Shown here: one piece after another, positions 1 through 11,523 of the stretch
How positions within the stretch are numbered: position 1 is the first letter of the stretch
Layout of the letters: every line of letters begins with the position of its first letter
NCBI GenBank assembly: GCA_037074765.1
Contig: JBAMDO010000208.1
Span: 1-64,000, forward strand
Source: Mansonella perstans
Lineage: Eukaryota; Nematoda; Chromadorea; Rhabditida; Onchocercidae
Direction: 5' to 3'
DNA length: 64,000 nucleotides
Position numbers and translations under genes: made by a program
The notes under the pieces: generated by a model
What the model saw: the letters and a program-made list of their open reading frames with translations, nothing else
The model's database searches: none
What the model was told of the DNA's origin: nothing

Positions 1-349
1 AATGAGTATTGTAGGCGGAGAAAAGCTAGTCTTAATGAGCTGAGTTACAAGAAACTAAAGATCATAAAAAACGAAATCCTTTCTAAAGACAAGCTTGATT
101 GAAAAGGTATAATACATTGCATGTAAGCATAATCATCAAACAAAGGATTTCTTTGTTTAATAAGATGTCACTGCAGCTGCCTCTTTGTTAGTTTATGGTA
201 GGAAAGAGTTTTGACAGCTTATAATTGGATATGAGGTTAGATTACAACAAAGAGATAGAGATAAATCTAAACATTACGAAATTAATTAGATGGCTCGTAA
301 AAGACATTAATAAACCTATTGGAATTTTCGCATTATGAATTTCGCGATA
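1..349 (-). repeat. 3' LTR of the BEL/Pao element (truncated by window edge)
   Basis: It aligns with about 2748-3134, starting at the shared AATGAGTATTGTAGGCGG. It carries several substitutions and lacks a stretch after CAAAGGATTT, a short AATAAG unit and about 11 bases near 311. The outer end reads CGATA where the other copy has CGACA. The divergence between the two LTRs suggests the insertion is not recent. Confidence 0.85.
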
Positions 350-535
350 CTCCCAAAGGGAGAAGAGAGAAGGAACTAGGGTATGGATTGAGGGTGGTTA
401 TAATTCTTTTATCGCTCTGTGTTGTTGTTGTTGATCTTTTATCACATTCCATTGTTTGGTACGGCTGTTGCTTGTATTGCGCAATTTCTTGTGGCACTTC
501 TGGTTCGTTGAACAATGGGTTTCTCTCCCTTGCTT

Positions 536-933
536 TCATACACTGTTTTTTCTAACACTGGTGATTGACTTCTTGAGATCTTGTAGATTTATAAATTTGA
601 AGAAATAGTCCGCTCCAATGAGTATGTCAGGCTTTCCCCAATGGTTATTTAAATCATCGAATTGAAATTCCTTCGGTATATCAACCACCTCTAGTTCGTT
701 TGTTAAGTATTCGACAACATTAGCGCACAACGATATAACTTCGTTCTCTTCAGTTCGTACCTTCAGTTCCATGTGAGAAGTGGGACACTGCATTGGTTTC
801 TTCGTACCAAATGGAGCTATCATCATAGTTTGTTTTTCTGACTCAGTCTCAATTTATGAGATAATTTCTTGGAGATAAAGGACAGTTGTGAGCCTATATC
901 AAATAATGCTAAGGCTTTTTGTTGTCTTTGGGG
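536..933 (-). pseudogene. Retrotransposon protease fragment (DUF1758-like), frameshifted
   Basis: Immediately past the gag stop the same frame encodes a segment with FDIGSQLSFI, which resembles the active-site strand of BEL/Pao aspartic proteases (D-x-G-S). That frame soon meets stop codons, and homology continues in another frame (536-826) with GKPDILIGADYFF, typical of the later protease strands. The reading frame is therefore broken at least twice. Nothing resembling reverse transcriptase follows before the LTR at 349. Confidence 0.7.
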
Positions 934-2382
934 TTACGAAGGATTGTAGACTTTTATCTCTTTACATAAAAGTAAAGTTTCTCTTGTTGTGTTGTTTCGA
1001 GTCGTAAATGTCGAACTGTAGAGTGGTGTCGAATACTCCTTTTCTCCTGAATGTACCCTATCTTGTGAAATGAATATGCCTCTTTTTCCACACACCGCAC
1101 TGTTATGCGAAGCTTTGCAGTAGAAGCATTGTTTTTTCACTTTACATCTTTCTCCCTTATGACTGTCTTTAAAACAAATTGTACATTTCTTCAGCATCTT
1201 GAGGCGATTTATTCGAATTTTAGCAGTAGGATAGACGTCGCAATCGCTATCCCAGTGGTCTTCAGTGCAAAATATGCACGGTCTTTTTTTAGTTATTGTA
1301 GGTTGTGGCGAGTTTTGGTTAGTTCGTATTGTTGATAATGCTGAGGTCCCTCCCGAGTCGTGTCTTCGTTTTTGTTCAGATTTGATAATTCCAAGTTTGT
1401 TGTCAGCACGGGTGAATGAACTCTGACTATCTTTTACTTGTTGATTCACTTTAGCCATCTTTAACAAGAAATCCCTTAATTTCGAAATTGACCAAGGCAT
1501 ATCTAATGTTTTCTGAGTATATACTTTATTCAAAATCCAAGATGGCAACTTGCTTTCTATTATATTTTCAACACATGAATGCTCCAGGTTTTCTCCTGAA
1601 GCTTCCAGTTGGCGCAACACTCTTTCGATGTTCTCGACGATTGTAATCCAATCCCTTTCATTTCTTTTGATAGACAGGAGTTCGTTATATAGTATTGTCG
1701 ATATTGTTGAAGGGTCGCCATATTTTTCTTTGAGTAGTTGTATGATTACTTTATAGTTTTCCGGTGCTATATCGTATCCTGATACAGCTTGTAGAGCATT
1801 ACCTTTCAGACACGAATACAAGTAATTTAGTTTTCGGATTTCCGGAATTGTTTGTGAATGTATTGCTGCATTGAAGCTACTCCAAAATTGTCGCCATTGT
1901 CTAGGTAAAGATAATTGAGGAAGATTGACAGAAAGGTTTGAAGGAGAAATTAATTTCTCCTGTTCCTTACTCTTTGCCTTTATTTCCATTAATAGCTGTT
2001 CCAATTTTTGTTCGGCTTCCTCCTTATCTATTGTTAGCGTTATTAGCGCTTCCTTTCCCTTATGTATTATTCGGAATAATCCATGTTCACCTTCCGTGAC
2101 TGTTTCATAAGTTTTTTCTTCTTCTTCTCTTCTTTTCGTTGCGGTGATTGTTTGAAGGTAGTTGAACCATTTGTCGTTTGCTTTTTCAAGTGAATCAACG
2201 CATAATTGTATTCTATCTATTTTATCCGCGAGAACCTTTTTCCTCGTTATATAAACGTTTCCTTGTTGTTCTAGTGACGCGTTTGGATCCGGAGATTCAA
2301 ACTTCAGGGAACTTATTTCTTGAAGGAGAAAAACCAACCTTTTTTTTGCTGGTTGTATACTGGCTATTATGTTACTTGACAT
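934..2382 (-). pseudogene. gag polyprotein of the BEL/Pao element (482 codons)
   Basis: This is the capsid-like protein that packages retrotransposon RNA. Residues 1-140 look helical and charged. Residues about 155-300 match the DUF1759 pattern found in BEL/Pao gag proteins, around LPQLSLPRQWRQFWSSFNAA. Near the C-terminus are three cysteine knuckles: CIFCTEDHWDSDC, CTICFKDSHKGERC and CFYCKASHNSAVC, of the CX2CX3-4HX4C type. The frame ends at a TAA (934-936). Translation beyond this stop in the same frame continues into the protease active-site region, so the stop probably interrupts what was one gag-pol frame. It lacks a pol partner and is not expected to be active. Confidence 0.8.
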
Positions 2383-2386
2383 CGTT

Positions 2387-2404
2387 ACCTCACCTCGGGC
2401 ACCA
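2387..2404 (-). other. Probable primer binding site of the LTR element
   Basis: On the minus strand, TGGTGCCCGAGGTGAGG lies about 8 bases inside the 5' LTR and just before the gag start codon. TGG pairing with a tRNA 3' CCA is the usual layout. The primer tRNA was not identified. Confidence 0.5.
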
Positions 2405-2412
2405 AAAATTTA

Positions 2413-3134
2413 TGTCGTGAGTTTTCTTATGAGAGGTCAGCTGTTAGCCAATATTCTCCAACGGTTTGATCACGGATTGTTGTGTTGGGTTGAATTGATT
2501 GTGTTTTGGATTAGGTTTGTGTGATTGGATTGAGTTGCGGAAACACCTCAAACTTGGGTAACTAAATCTTTTATTAGAATAAATGGATAACGCGAGAATA
2601 ATGTAACAATTATGTAGAACGCGCATTTAATAGTAACATTAATATAATAAAAATGGTAATGATGAGGAGAACAGAACCAGTAGCCGTTGATGTGAATAAA
2701 TTCCAAAAATGGTCTTTGTGGGATGATTGATAGTTTAAATAGTAATAAATGAGTATTGTAGGCGGAGAAAAGCTAGTCTTAATGAGTTGAGTTACAAGAA
2801 ACTAAAGGTCATAAAAAACGAAATCCTTTGTAAAGAGAAGCTTGATTGAAAAGGTACAATACATTGCATGTAAGCATAATCATCAAACAAAGGATTTCGA
2901 CACAGTTACACAATGGCTTTGTTTAATAAGAATAAGATGTTACTGCAGCTGCCTCTTTGTTAGTTTATGGCAGGAAAGAGTTTTGACAGCTTATAATTGG
3001 ATATGAGGTTATACTACAACAAAGAGATAGGTGATAAATCTAAACATTACGAAATTAATTAGATGGCTCATAAAAGACGTTAATACAATTAGATTTAAAC
3101 CTATTGGAATTTTCGCGTTATGAATTTCGCGACA
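2413..3134 (-). repeat. 5' LTR of the BEL/Pao element
   Basis: This is the complete LTR of about 722 bp. It starts with TGTCG and ends with CGACA, a perfect 5-bp terminal inverted repeat of TG..CA type. The inner boundary lies beside a primer-binding-like sequence, which supports placing it at 2413. Confidence 0.75.
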
Positions 3135-3975
3135 GTAATGTTTTGTTAAAATGATTTATGTTTCTTTTAAATTTGAATTCAAGAATGCAGTTCATAAATA
3201 GATTGTAAATGTAATTTAAATCTAAGAAATCATTTCGTTCCGTTCACTTTGCAAATGTTAACAACAATCACTAACACTGTTCAAATTAATTGTCGTGACG
3301 ATAATTGGTTCAGATGTCTTTTATAAATGTCAATTACACATCAAACTTGTGACATAGTTTTTATCAGTATCCTTCTACTGGATTTTAGATCATTAGTGCT
3401 CTTGTCAGCGATAATTTTAGCCAAATTTCTCAATTCATCAAATTACTAATTAATTAAGATGGATAATGTGTTGAGACGATGATTTCTCATTTCGTTGCAT
3501 ACTGCATCGAGACGTGCTAGCTTTAATTTATCATCCGATAGAACTTTTCATGTATTTATTTGACATGACATTATTTCTAGTGATAATCTTATCATAAAAA
3601 TTTCTAAATTTATTTTAGCTTGTTTCATTGTAATTTAATTAAATTTTAATTTTTTGAAATAAATGCATGCAAATATCGGAAATACAATTATATGGGAATT
3701 TTTGATGATGTGTCACAAATATATGACATTTAAGAGTTGCCGCCAGAAATTTAGCCGTTACAGTTTAGAGTGCTACAAATAATCTGTAAGTTTTTGAAGC
3801 ATCATAAATGTCTGATAGTTTTAGAGCGGGTACAATTATTGAAAATTTTTTAGCGTTACATCAATGCCACTGGGAGTTTTTATCGAGCTACATTGTTCCT
3901 CGGGGTTCCTCGGGTGCAATTTCCTTCGTATCAGTCCACAAAATACGGTCAATTTTGAAATTTTGAAATTGTCAA
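3135..3975. other. Intergenic, no gene seen
   Basis: AT-rich spacer between the retrotransposon and aminoacylase-1. It must hold the aminoacylase promoter, but no specific element stands out. Confidence 0.6.
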
Positions 3976-6900
3976 ATGTCATTTTTTGACCAATTTAGAA
4001 TGAGTATTACATCATCAACTATTTTGGAAAAGGATGATGATATTGCCGTGCGACATTTCTGCGAATATTTACGCATTAATACAGCTCATCCAAATCCGGA
4101 TTACGGTAGGAAATGCTTCTGTTCAAAAATAAAAGTGAAATATTTTCCCGTTCAGTTTATTTTCGTATGTTTGGATTTTTCTTTTGTTATAATCAGATAG
4201 ATTTTAGTTGGGAATGAGTTAGTGATCGATTCATTTTAAATTCATTTCGGATATTCTAGAACACTAATGAAATTTCGTTAGCTAACAAATATTTTTGTTG
4301 CTAAACTTTTGAATTTCTTAAAATGAGAAAATAAAATAACAAATAACAAAACGAATAACAAAACAAAACGCCATATTTTTTTGCAAAATGTAACGTTTTA
4401 TTTAAAAATATTTTGTGAAGCAATGAAAATATATTATAAATATTCAGCTACCTATAGAAAAAACTGTTTCTCTGATTTTGCTTAAATGTATACTGTAATT
4501 GAAAACAGGTTTCTTGAAGGGAAGTTACAAATTAAAAATCATTATAAAATCTGTTATTTTGTGCTCTTTATTTCATCAGCAACCTTTCATTCATCCTTTA
4601 ATCTACCTATTAGTGTAAAATTATAATTACTTCGAACAATCCGATTTTCCGGAAGGGGAAAATTTCTGAAAGGCACTGTCATCTTGTATATTTTTTAACT
4701 GGTTTAATGCGATAAAAAGCTTGAATCTATTTACTGTATGTAGATTTAAAGAAAAGGAATGGTATGAAATTTCATGATAACAATTTCAGAAAAATGTGTC
4801 CGGTTTTTATTTCATTTAGCAGATGAATTGAATTTCGAGCGATCCGTTCATGAGGTTTGTCAAAAAAAATTTCTCTACATGTTTGTTGTACATGAAGAGA
4901 AAAAAAATTATAGCAATGGTAATTGAAAACAGCAAATAGTCTTTATTAAATTCAAACAAACAAGATGTTGCAAATACCCGGTGGAAAATATATTTGTCGA
5001 CTGATAATTCACAAATAATTTTGTTTCAGTAGTTAATATTACACTATCTAATTAGTTTAATTGTTTGTAATTTCGTTTTACGCTAAAAAAGAATGAACTT
5101 TTTATTAGCTGCAATTCTGGCTTTTTTTTTTAGTTTCGATAGAAATGCTAAATTGAAATATGCAACATTTAAATTCGGAGTTAAACATCTGATTTGTTAA
5201 AATATGATGTTTACAGTATGTTCGCCCTTGTTTGATAAATTTTAGTTCATTAATTATTAATCATCCAATGTATATTGTCGGAAATAAGCAATTTCAGATA
5301 TTATGTAAGTGAATTTTTTTTTCAGTGTGTACCAGGTAAACCATTTGTTATCATGACTTTACGTGGACAAGATCAATCACTTCCATCTCTAATGCTTTAT
5401 TCGCATACCGATGTTGTTCCTACACCTAATTTGGTAATAAAACTTTTGCAAAAAAAATTAAATTGATTAGTTTATGTTAATTTCCTTTTTTTTTTTTTTT
5501 TTTTAAATATACTGTTTCAAATTTCTTGATTTAAAAAACAAGAGGGCAATTATTTGTTTGATTTTGAATTTTGATTTGTAGTATTATTGGAAGTTTGATC
5601 CATTCGCTGGAATAAAGGATATCGATGGGAAAATTTATGGTCGTGGTGCACAGGATATGAAATCTATTGGTATTCAGTATATTGAAGCAATACGACGATT
5701 ATTGAACAATATTCAAGGTCAAGTAAATTTTCTACGAACAGTACATATTGTATGGGGTCCAGGTTTGTGCTGTTTCATTGTTCACTTTCATTATTTATTT
5801 TTTTTTTTTTTTTTTTTTTAAGAAATAAACAGAGTATGAAATTTTTAGATGAAGAAATAGGTGGTGAAAATGGAATGGAAAAATTTGTCGAAAGTGACAC
5901 ATTCCGGAAATTGAATATTGCATTTGTTTTGGATGAAGGATTGCCAACTGAGGAGGAATCATTTAAAGTGTATAATGCAGAAAGATGTCCATGGTGTAAA
6001 TTTTTTTTTAAACAAGAAATAAAACTAAGAAATGATACAATTATTGCATAAAAAATAAGCTGAATTTTTCTGTTTCATTTCAGCAAACTTCATTCATCCC
6101 TTTATCGTTATTGTTATTCAAAACAATTATCAGTTTTTTTTTCGTTTTTTTCAGGGATTGTTATTAGTTGCAAAGGGGAAGCGGGACATGGTTTGCAATT
6201 AATCGGAAATACTGCAAGTGAAAAATTGGTAAAAGGCTTATTGCGTTTTAATTTTGCTAGTAAAATTCATAAGCGGATTTTTTTTTTTTTTTTTGTTTTT
6301 ACTAAGAATTTAATTCATACTACCAATTTACAGTTAATTGTACAGTAACTTTTACTTATTTTTGTTTGTTTTTTTTGTCGTGTATGATTATTTAACGTAA
6401 TTTTAGCTAGTATTATTTTAGCAATTATGTAAATTAATGAAGCACATGATATTTTTAATATAATGTTAAAGTTATATGCATATATATAAGGTATATTTTT
6501 TCAGCAAAGAATATTAAATAGTTTTATGGGATTCAGAGAGGAACAGAAAAAGTTACTTGAATCGAATAAGGATTTGACGCTAGCTAACGTGATCTCTGTA
6601 AATTTAACAAAAATTCAGGTACTTCTATTACGGTTTTTTTTTTTTTTTTTTTACATAACTGCGATAATTATCAGTATCAACTGTAATAATGATTAATTTT
6701 TTATATGAAAATCAAAGTGTATTATAAGGATGGCGATGATTAATTTTATAGTACATAAATTATAGTCTGTTGATTTTAATCCATAAAATAGATAAGCTGG
6801 CTTTTTATTAACCAATTAATTATATTTCTTCTGCAAAAAAATAATCTTTTGATGAATTAAATTGTTTGGATGAAGAAAAGAACATTCTGGAGATAATTTT

Positions 6901-8255
6901 GCTAAAATTAAATTTTAGGGTGGAACACAAATAAATGTGCTACCAACTGAGATCAAAGTTTGTAAGTTTTATTTCCAAATCCTTTAGAATCAAAGTGTAT
7001 TGGGAATATGCAGTCATTAATTAATGAAGCACGCTAAATAAGATTCCTGATATCTGAAATATACGACAGGATCACTGTACATTGTTATGTAATTGAAAAT
7101 CGTAATATGCAAATGTCCAAATTAATTAGTGTGATGTTATTTTTTAATTAAACACTTAATAATAATCTTTATTTATAATTTATCTTCCTTTCATTGGCTT
7201 CAACTGCTATTGATACTGAAATTGGTGAAACTGTTCCTGATCATATTTTTAGGGTTCGATCTTCGGATACCACCAACGTACAACTTTGGGGTTAAGTAAT
7301 CATTTTCAATCAGTTCAATATTTTTTTTTTGCTTAAAAATAGTTTGCCTGAAGCGCAAAAGATTTAGCTGTTAGCAACAATCCTTTATCGATGTGAACAA
7401 CTATAACCACTGAATGTTTGTTATTAAATTTTTAATTGCAGGAATTGGAAAATCAAATCAGCAAATGGTGCAAGGATGCAGGTATTGATGTGACATATAG
7501 CTTTATAAAGGTGCTTATATATATTTATTCTGTTGCATATTGTATCATTATTCCTTTTGTATTTCTTTATATTTTTTCTTTAATAGCATTTCCCTTAATC
7601 AATTTCATTTTCTAAATTTCATATTTCCAGAAAACAACAATCACGGCAATGACACCAACGACTGATGACGATTCGTGGTGGCATGCATTTTCATCAGTTT
7701 TCAAACAACTGTATGTTTTGACAATTTGAGTCACTCAATTATTGTGATACTGTAGTATAACTATTTCTGGATAATGAAAGCAATAGCAGAGAATATTTTT
7801 CCAAGCAGATTTTTTTTTTGTTGAGGAATTATCCGATATCAGTGAATGTATTTCCCGGTTCAACCGATTCACGTTTTCTGAGACAGGTTTACCAATTCCA
7901 CGTTTTTTTTCTTTCCTCTCTCTCTCTCTCTTTCTCACTATTTTTGATTTATCCAAAAATTCGATGTGATTCAAACAATTTAAAGCTTTTTCAAATTGCA
8001 GCAAAATTTTAAATTTATTTCTATTAATGCATTTTTTTTTATTGGTGAGTTTATTTTTTGATAAAAAAAGTGTAAACAAACAATTCATTCTTTTTCCAGA
8101 AAGGAATACGATCGATCGGTTTTAGTCCGATCAATAAAACGCCTCTACTACTTCATGCTCACAATGAATATATTACTGAGGAATGTTTTTTAAATGGTGT
8201 GACAATTTATGAAAAGTTAATCGAAAAACTTGCTAATTTACCAGAAGTTTTTTAA
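3976..8255 (+). CDS. ACY1: Aminoacylase-1 (N-acyl-L-amino-acid amidohydrolase, M20 family)
   Basis: Cytosolic zinc enzyme that hydrolyses N-acetylated amino acids. Thirteen exons fit one frame: 3976-4105, 4790-4854, 5326-5433, 5582-5762, 5849-5995, 6155-6228, 6505-6618, 6919-6961, 7253-7290, 7442-7510, 7631-7710, 7826-7886 and 8100-8255. They give about 421 residues, or 413 if the in-frame ATG at 4000 is used; the human enzyme has 408. Metal-site and catalytic motifs of the family are present: SHTDVVP, RGAQDMK, DEEIGG, FVLDEG and LLLHAHNE near the C-terminus. PWW and the exon ending FSPINKTP also match. No signal peptide is seen. The start is uncertain: the second ATG fits the family length better. 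The intron after exon 9 uses GTTAAG, chosen for colinearity with the family. Confidence 0.93.
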
Positions 8256-9697
8256 TGCATCTTTTTTTTTATTTATTTAGGGAATAATTTTTCTTTAATT
8301 TCTTTTTTTTCGAGATGAATATTATTGTAAATCTGAAATGATGTATTAATTACATATTTCAAGTATTTCGGACATTTTCCCTGTTCTTTTAAAATCTGCA
8401 AGATTATGTTGAAATATGTAATTAAAAATATGTATTTGAAATATGTAATGTATTTGAAATATAATTTTAAAAAATGAATTGCCGTTGAAAAATCGGTGCT
8501 CAAAAAAACAACATACAATAAGTGATATGAATTGTGTTGGAAATTTTAGTTTTCAGGAATTACTGTAACAATTTCTTGAATAATTGCGCTTGTAGATAAC
8601 AAAAATGACACTGATGTCACTGATAAGTAAGTATGTATATTATATATCGCTTCTAAATGGACAAAACCAGAATTTTACAAAGAAAAAGGCGAAATACAAA
8701 TTATGACAGAAAATGGTAAAGGTACATTTGATTAAATCAATGCGTACCATTTAAAGTTTTCTCAACAAAACGAATCTGACAAAGACGGGACATTCAAAAC
8801 ATAAACTAGCCTCTTTTACAAACAGTCCTGAACAGCTGGCCTGTTTCGTGTTCTTTTTTCCGTCATATGCCTCAATTATCGATCCAATAACTCTTGTGAT
8901 ACATGATTTTCGTACTCATGATAGTTTACTTACATTCTATTATATCACTATTTGATGTCATTACTTTTGATTGTTCTTTTTCTTTATCAATATTATGATA
9001 GGTGTTTAATTTGAACATTCGATTGAGAAATTAATTAATAAAGATTAATTATCGATATGAAACGTTAATTATCTTACATATCGAAAAAAAGCCTTAAAAC
9101 TTCACTATATGTTGTATAAGATTTTACTGCAAAACTTTACTTATAAGGATTCTAACAAAATTATGATAAAGAAAATGATAAAACTTAGTACAGCGCTAAT
9201 TTCATTCTAATATTATGCAGTACCGACAATGTACTTTTTTCTCCCCGATTTACAATTACGGGTAGAGGAAAAAAGAAAAATAAACAGTGCCGGGAAAAGA
9301 AAAAGAAAGAGAAATAAACAAGAAAAAAAAGAAATAAACAGTGTCGGGAAAACTGATTTTCTGGACCAGAATTTATTGGTAGGCAAATAAAAATACCAAT
9401 TTATGAATTTGAATTTAAGAAACGATTTAATTTCAACCACAGTTTGTTATTACTGATAAGTGTTAAGATAAAAGTTCAACAGCTGCTATCATTGACAATT
9501 GTTAAAAATGAAAGTAAGAGAATTATTCGATGGGTAAACTTGATTATGCAAATAATTAATGAAATGATAAATGTTTCTCAAATTACTCTTTATCAAATTT
9601 CCCTATAAGACAATATATCAAAATGATTGAAAGAATTATAATTATAGTTAACATTGGATCAAATGTGATCACTTTCGAAATTGTCTTATAATAACCC

Positions 9698-9787
9698 CGA
9701 GAGTAGCCTGAAAAGTCTCGATGATCTCAAGAGTAACGTAAAAATCTCGACAATCTTGAAAGTAGGCCAAAAAATTTCGAAAGGATC
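9698..9787. repeat. Degenerate tandem repeat, 3 x 30 bases
   Basis: Three consecutive 30-base units share the pattern GAGTAxCxTxAAAAxTCTCGAxxATCT. The copies differ at several sites. Confidence 0.7.
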
Positions 9788-11435
9788 GCGTTCTAATTTG
9801 CAAAGCATAAGAATTCTGTTATAACTTTAAAATGAAATGTAAAATGAAATTTATCACATAAATGTGAAGTTTCAATTGAATTAAATGAAATGAATAATGT
9901 AAATTGCTACTGATAGTGAAAGAAATGAATGATTCGATAATCTTATTCGTTATCATTAAATTTAGTGAAATTTAATTTCGTTTAAATTTTAGTTTATTCT
10001 ATATTCGGCGCGATATATTTCTGCAATTACTAAATTTGGTGTAATTAATTTACAAATAAAAAATTATCACCGTAATATAAGTTTTACTAACTTTCGACAA
10101 ACACTGTATTAATCAATGATTTCAGTAATTAGTGATAGCGATGATATGTTATTAATTCATGATACTGTATGTATACAGTGATAATATGATAATATACTGT
10201 GAAAAGTAATAACACTGATTACGAATCGGCGATCATTCCGAAAAATTAACTGTATAAATGAAAAAAAGAAAATTAGTGAAGTTAGTTTAGGATAGAAATA
10301 ATTATAAATAATTCAATTTTTTAATAAGAAAAAATACATTTGAAAAACATTTGCCATTTACTGCAAATAATGATAGCTGTTCCAATATCATTTCCTGTGT
10401 AGTAAAGCTTTTCCTTGAATAATAAAAAAGGTAATAGCAAAAAATAAGGTGAGCTCTGTTGGCTCTTTTGGCTGCATTTGAGATATATATTTATCTGAAT
10501 GAATGGTAATAACAAATGAATGGTTAGGCTGAGAGAAAATAAGTCGGAAGTAAAATTATGAGTGTTTTTTCATTTGGTATTTAAGAAGGATTTTGTATGT
10601 ATATGTGAGTGAATTCAAGTAAATGGATGATGGGTGGATGGATGGATGACAAAAAATGCCGAAATTTCAGGACAGACTTGCAGAGGACGAAGGATAAAAG
10701 GTGATGAAAAATATTGAAGGTATGTATATAGTTTGGAGGGAGGAGGAGCAGGAGGATTTTCAGTCTTGGCCCATATATTGCCGAACACATTATCCGCATG
10801 ATTAATTATTGGCCTAAACCCTTTTATATATAAAATACTAAATTTTTATTGGACCAATAGCACATTTCATTATATATGTAGTGCGCAATAGTCATTTTTA
10901 TTTCTATTACTTAATTTGGTCATCAGTTTAGCTTTAAAGAAATTTTCAGCCTTATCCTCTCAGGTATTTTTCCCATCTAGTTTGTTTATTTTGTTGTTAA
11001 GAAAAGACCAATTAGTAAAAGTAATTAATTACTATCACAATTTAAAAAATCGGTGAAAAGATTTTGGTAATCAATTTTGTGAATTCAATCTTTGAAATTA
11101 ATTCTATTGTAGAACTTTTTGAATTCGCGTTTGTCTTTTTTTTTTTTGTTAATGAAATTAATCATTATGACCGAAATTGTTTCGATTAATTACCTTTAAA
11201 AAAAAACAGATTAAAACTTATAATAGCAATCATTTATTAAATTATGATGATAATTAGTTCTTTTTTTCTAGACTTATAAATGTTATTTAATGTATTAATT
11301 AATCGCAAATATTGTTTACTTTTCTTTGTAATTGAATTTTTTCAAATTTAAATTTTTTAAAAAAAAATTTATTATGTGAAAATTTCAATTAAAATAAATT
11401 TTTTGTTTGTATAATTGATTAATATTGAAACAATC

Positions 11436-11442
11436 ATTTCAG
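11436..11442 (+). promoter_or_regulatory. Candidate SL1 trans-splice acceptor (CATTTCAG)
   Basis: A strong acceptor lies 80 bases upstream of the ATG of the LDLa/EGF gene, with no obvious upstream exon. It could equally be an ordinary 5'UTR intron acceptor. Confidence 0.4.
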
Positions 11443-11481
11443 AGGAGGCCATTACACAATTTTTATCCTCTATTGTTCTAA

Positions 11482-11523
11482 ATGCTTATCGTCGTGTTGT
11501 TGCAAGGTAACGACAACGGCTAA
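11482..11523 (+). promoter_or_regulatory. uORF ending at a TAATG overlap with the main start
   Basis: An ATG at 11482 opens 13 codons and stops with TAA (11521-11523). The last A of that stop is the first base of the main ATG (11523-11525). A GT at 11507 could instead act as a splice donor and remove part of it. Confidence 0.4.

Larger units (their letters stand above)
1..3134 (-). mobile_element. Decayed, internally deleted BEL/Pao LTR retrotransposon
   Basis: Two copies of the same sequence (1-349 and the distal part of 2413-3134) flank about 2.06 kb of internal sequence, as expected for LTRs. Read on the minus strand the order is 5' LTR, primer-binding-like site, gag with a DUF1759-type region and zinc knuckles, then the start of a DUF1758-type aspartic protease. 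This order is typical of BEL/Pao elements. Reverse transcriptase, RNase H and integrase are absent: the protease fragment runs almost directly into the 3' LTR, so most of pol has been deleted. The gag/protease reading frame is also broken. The left LTR is cut by the window edge, so the target-site duplication cannot be checked. A dead or non-autonomous copy is the best reading. Confidence 0.85.
8256..11442. other. Intergenic, AT-rich, no gene seen
   Basis: This 3.2-kb spacer has no open frame with protein-like content on either strand. It contains a small 3 x 30-base tandem repeat (9698-9787) and A/T homopolymer runs. The end presumably carries the promoter of the downstream membrane-protein gene. 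Confidence 0.6.

Noticed and set aside
3135..3139. GTAAT as target-site duplication of the retrotransposon
   Set aside because: The other flank is outside the window, so a duplication cannot be shown.
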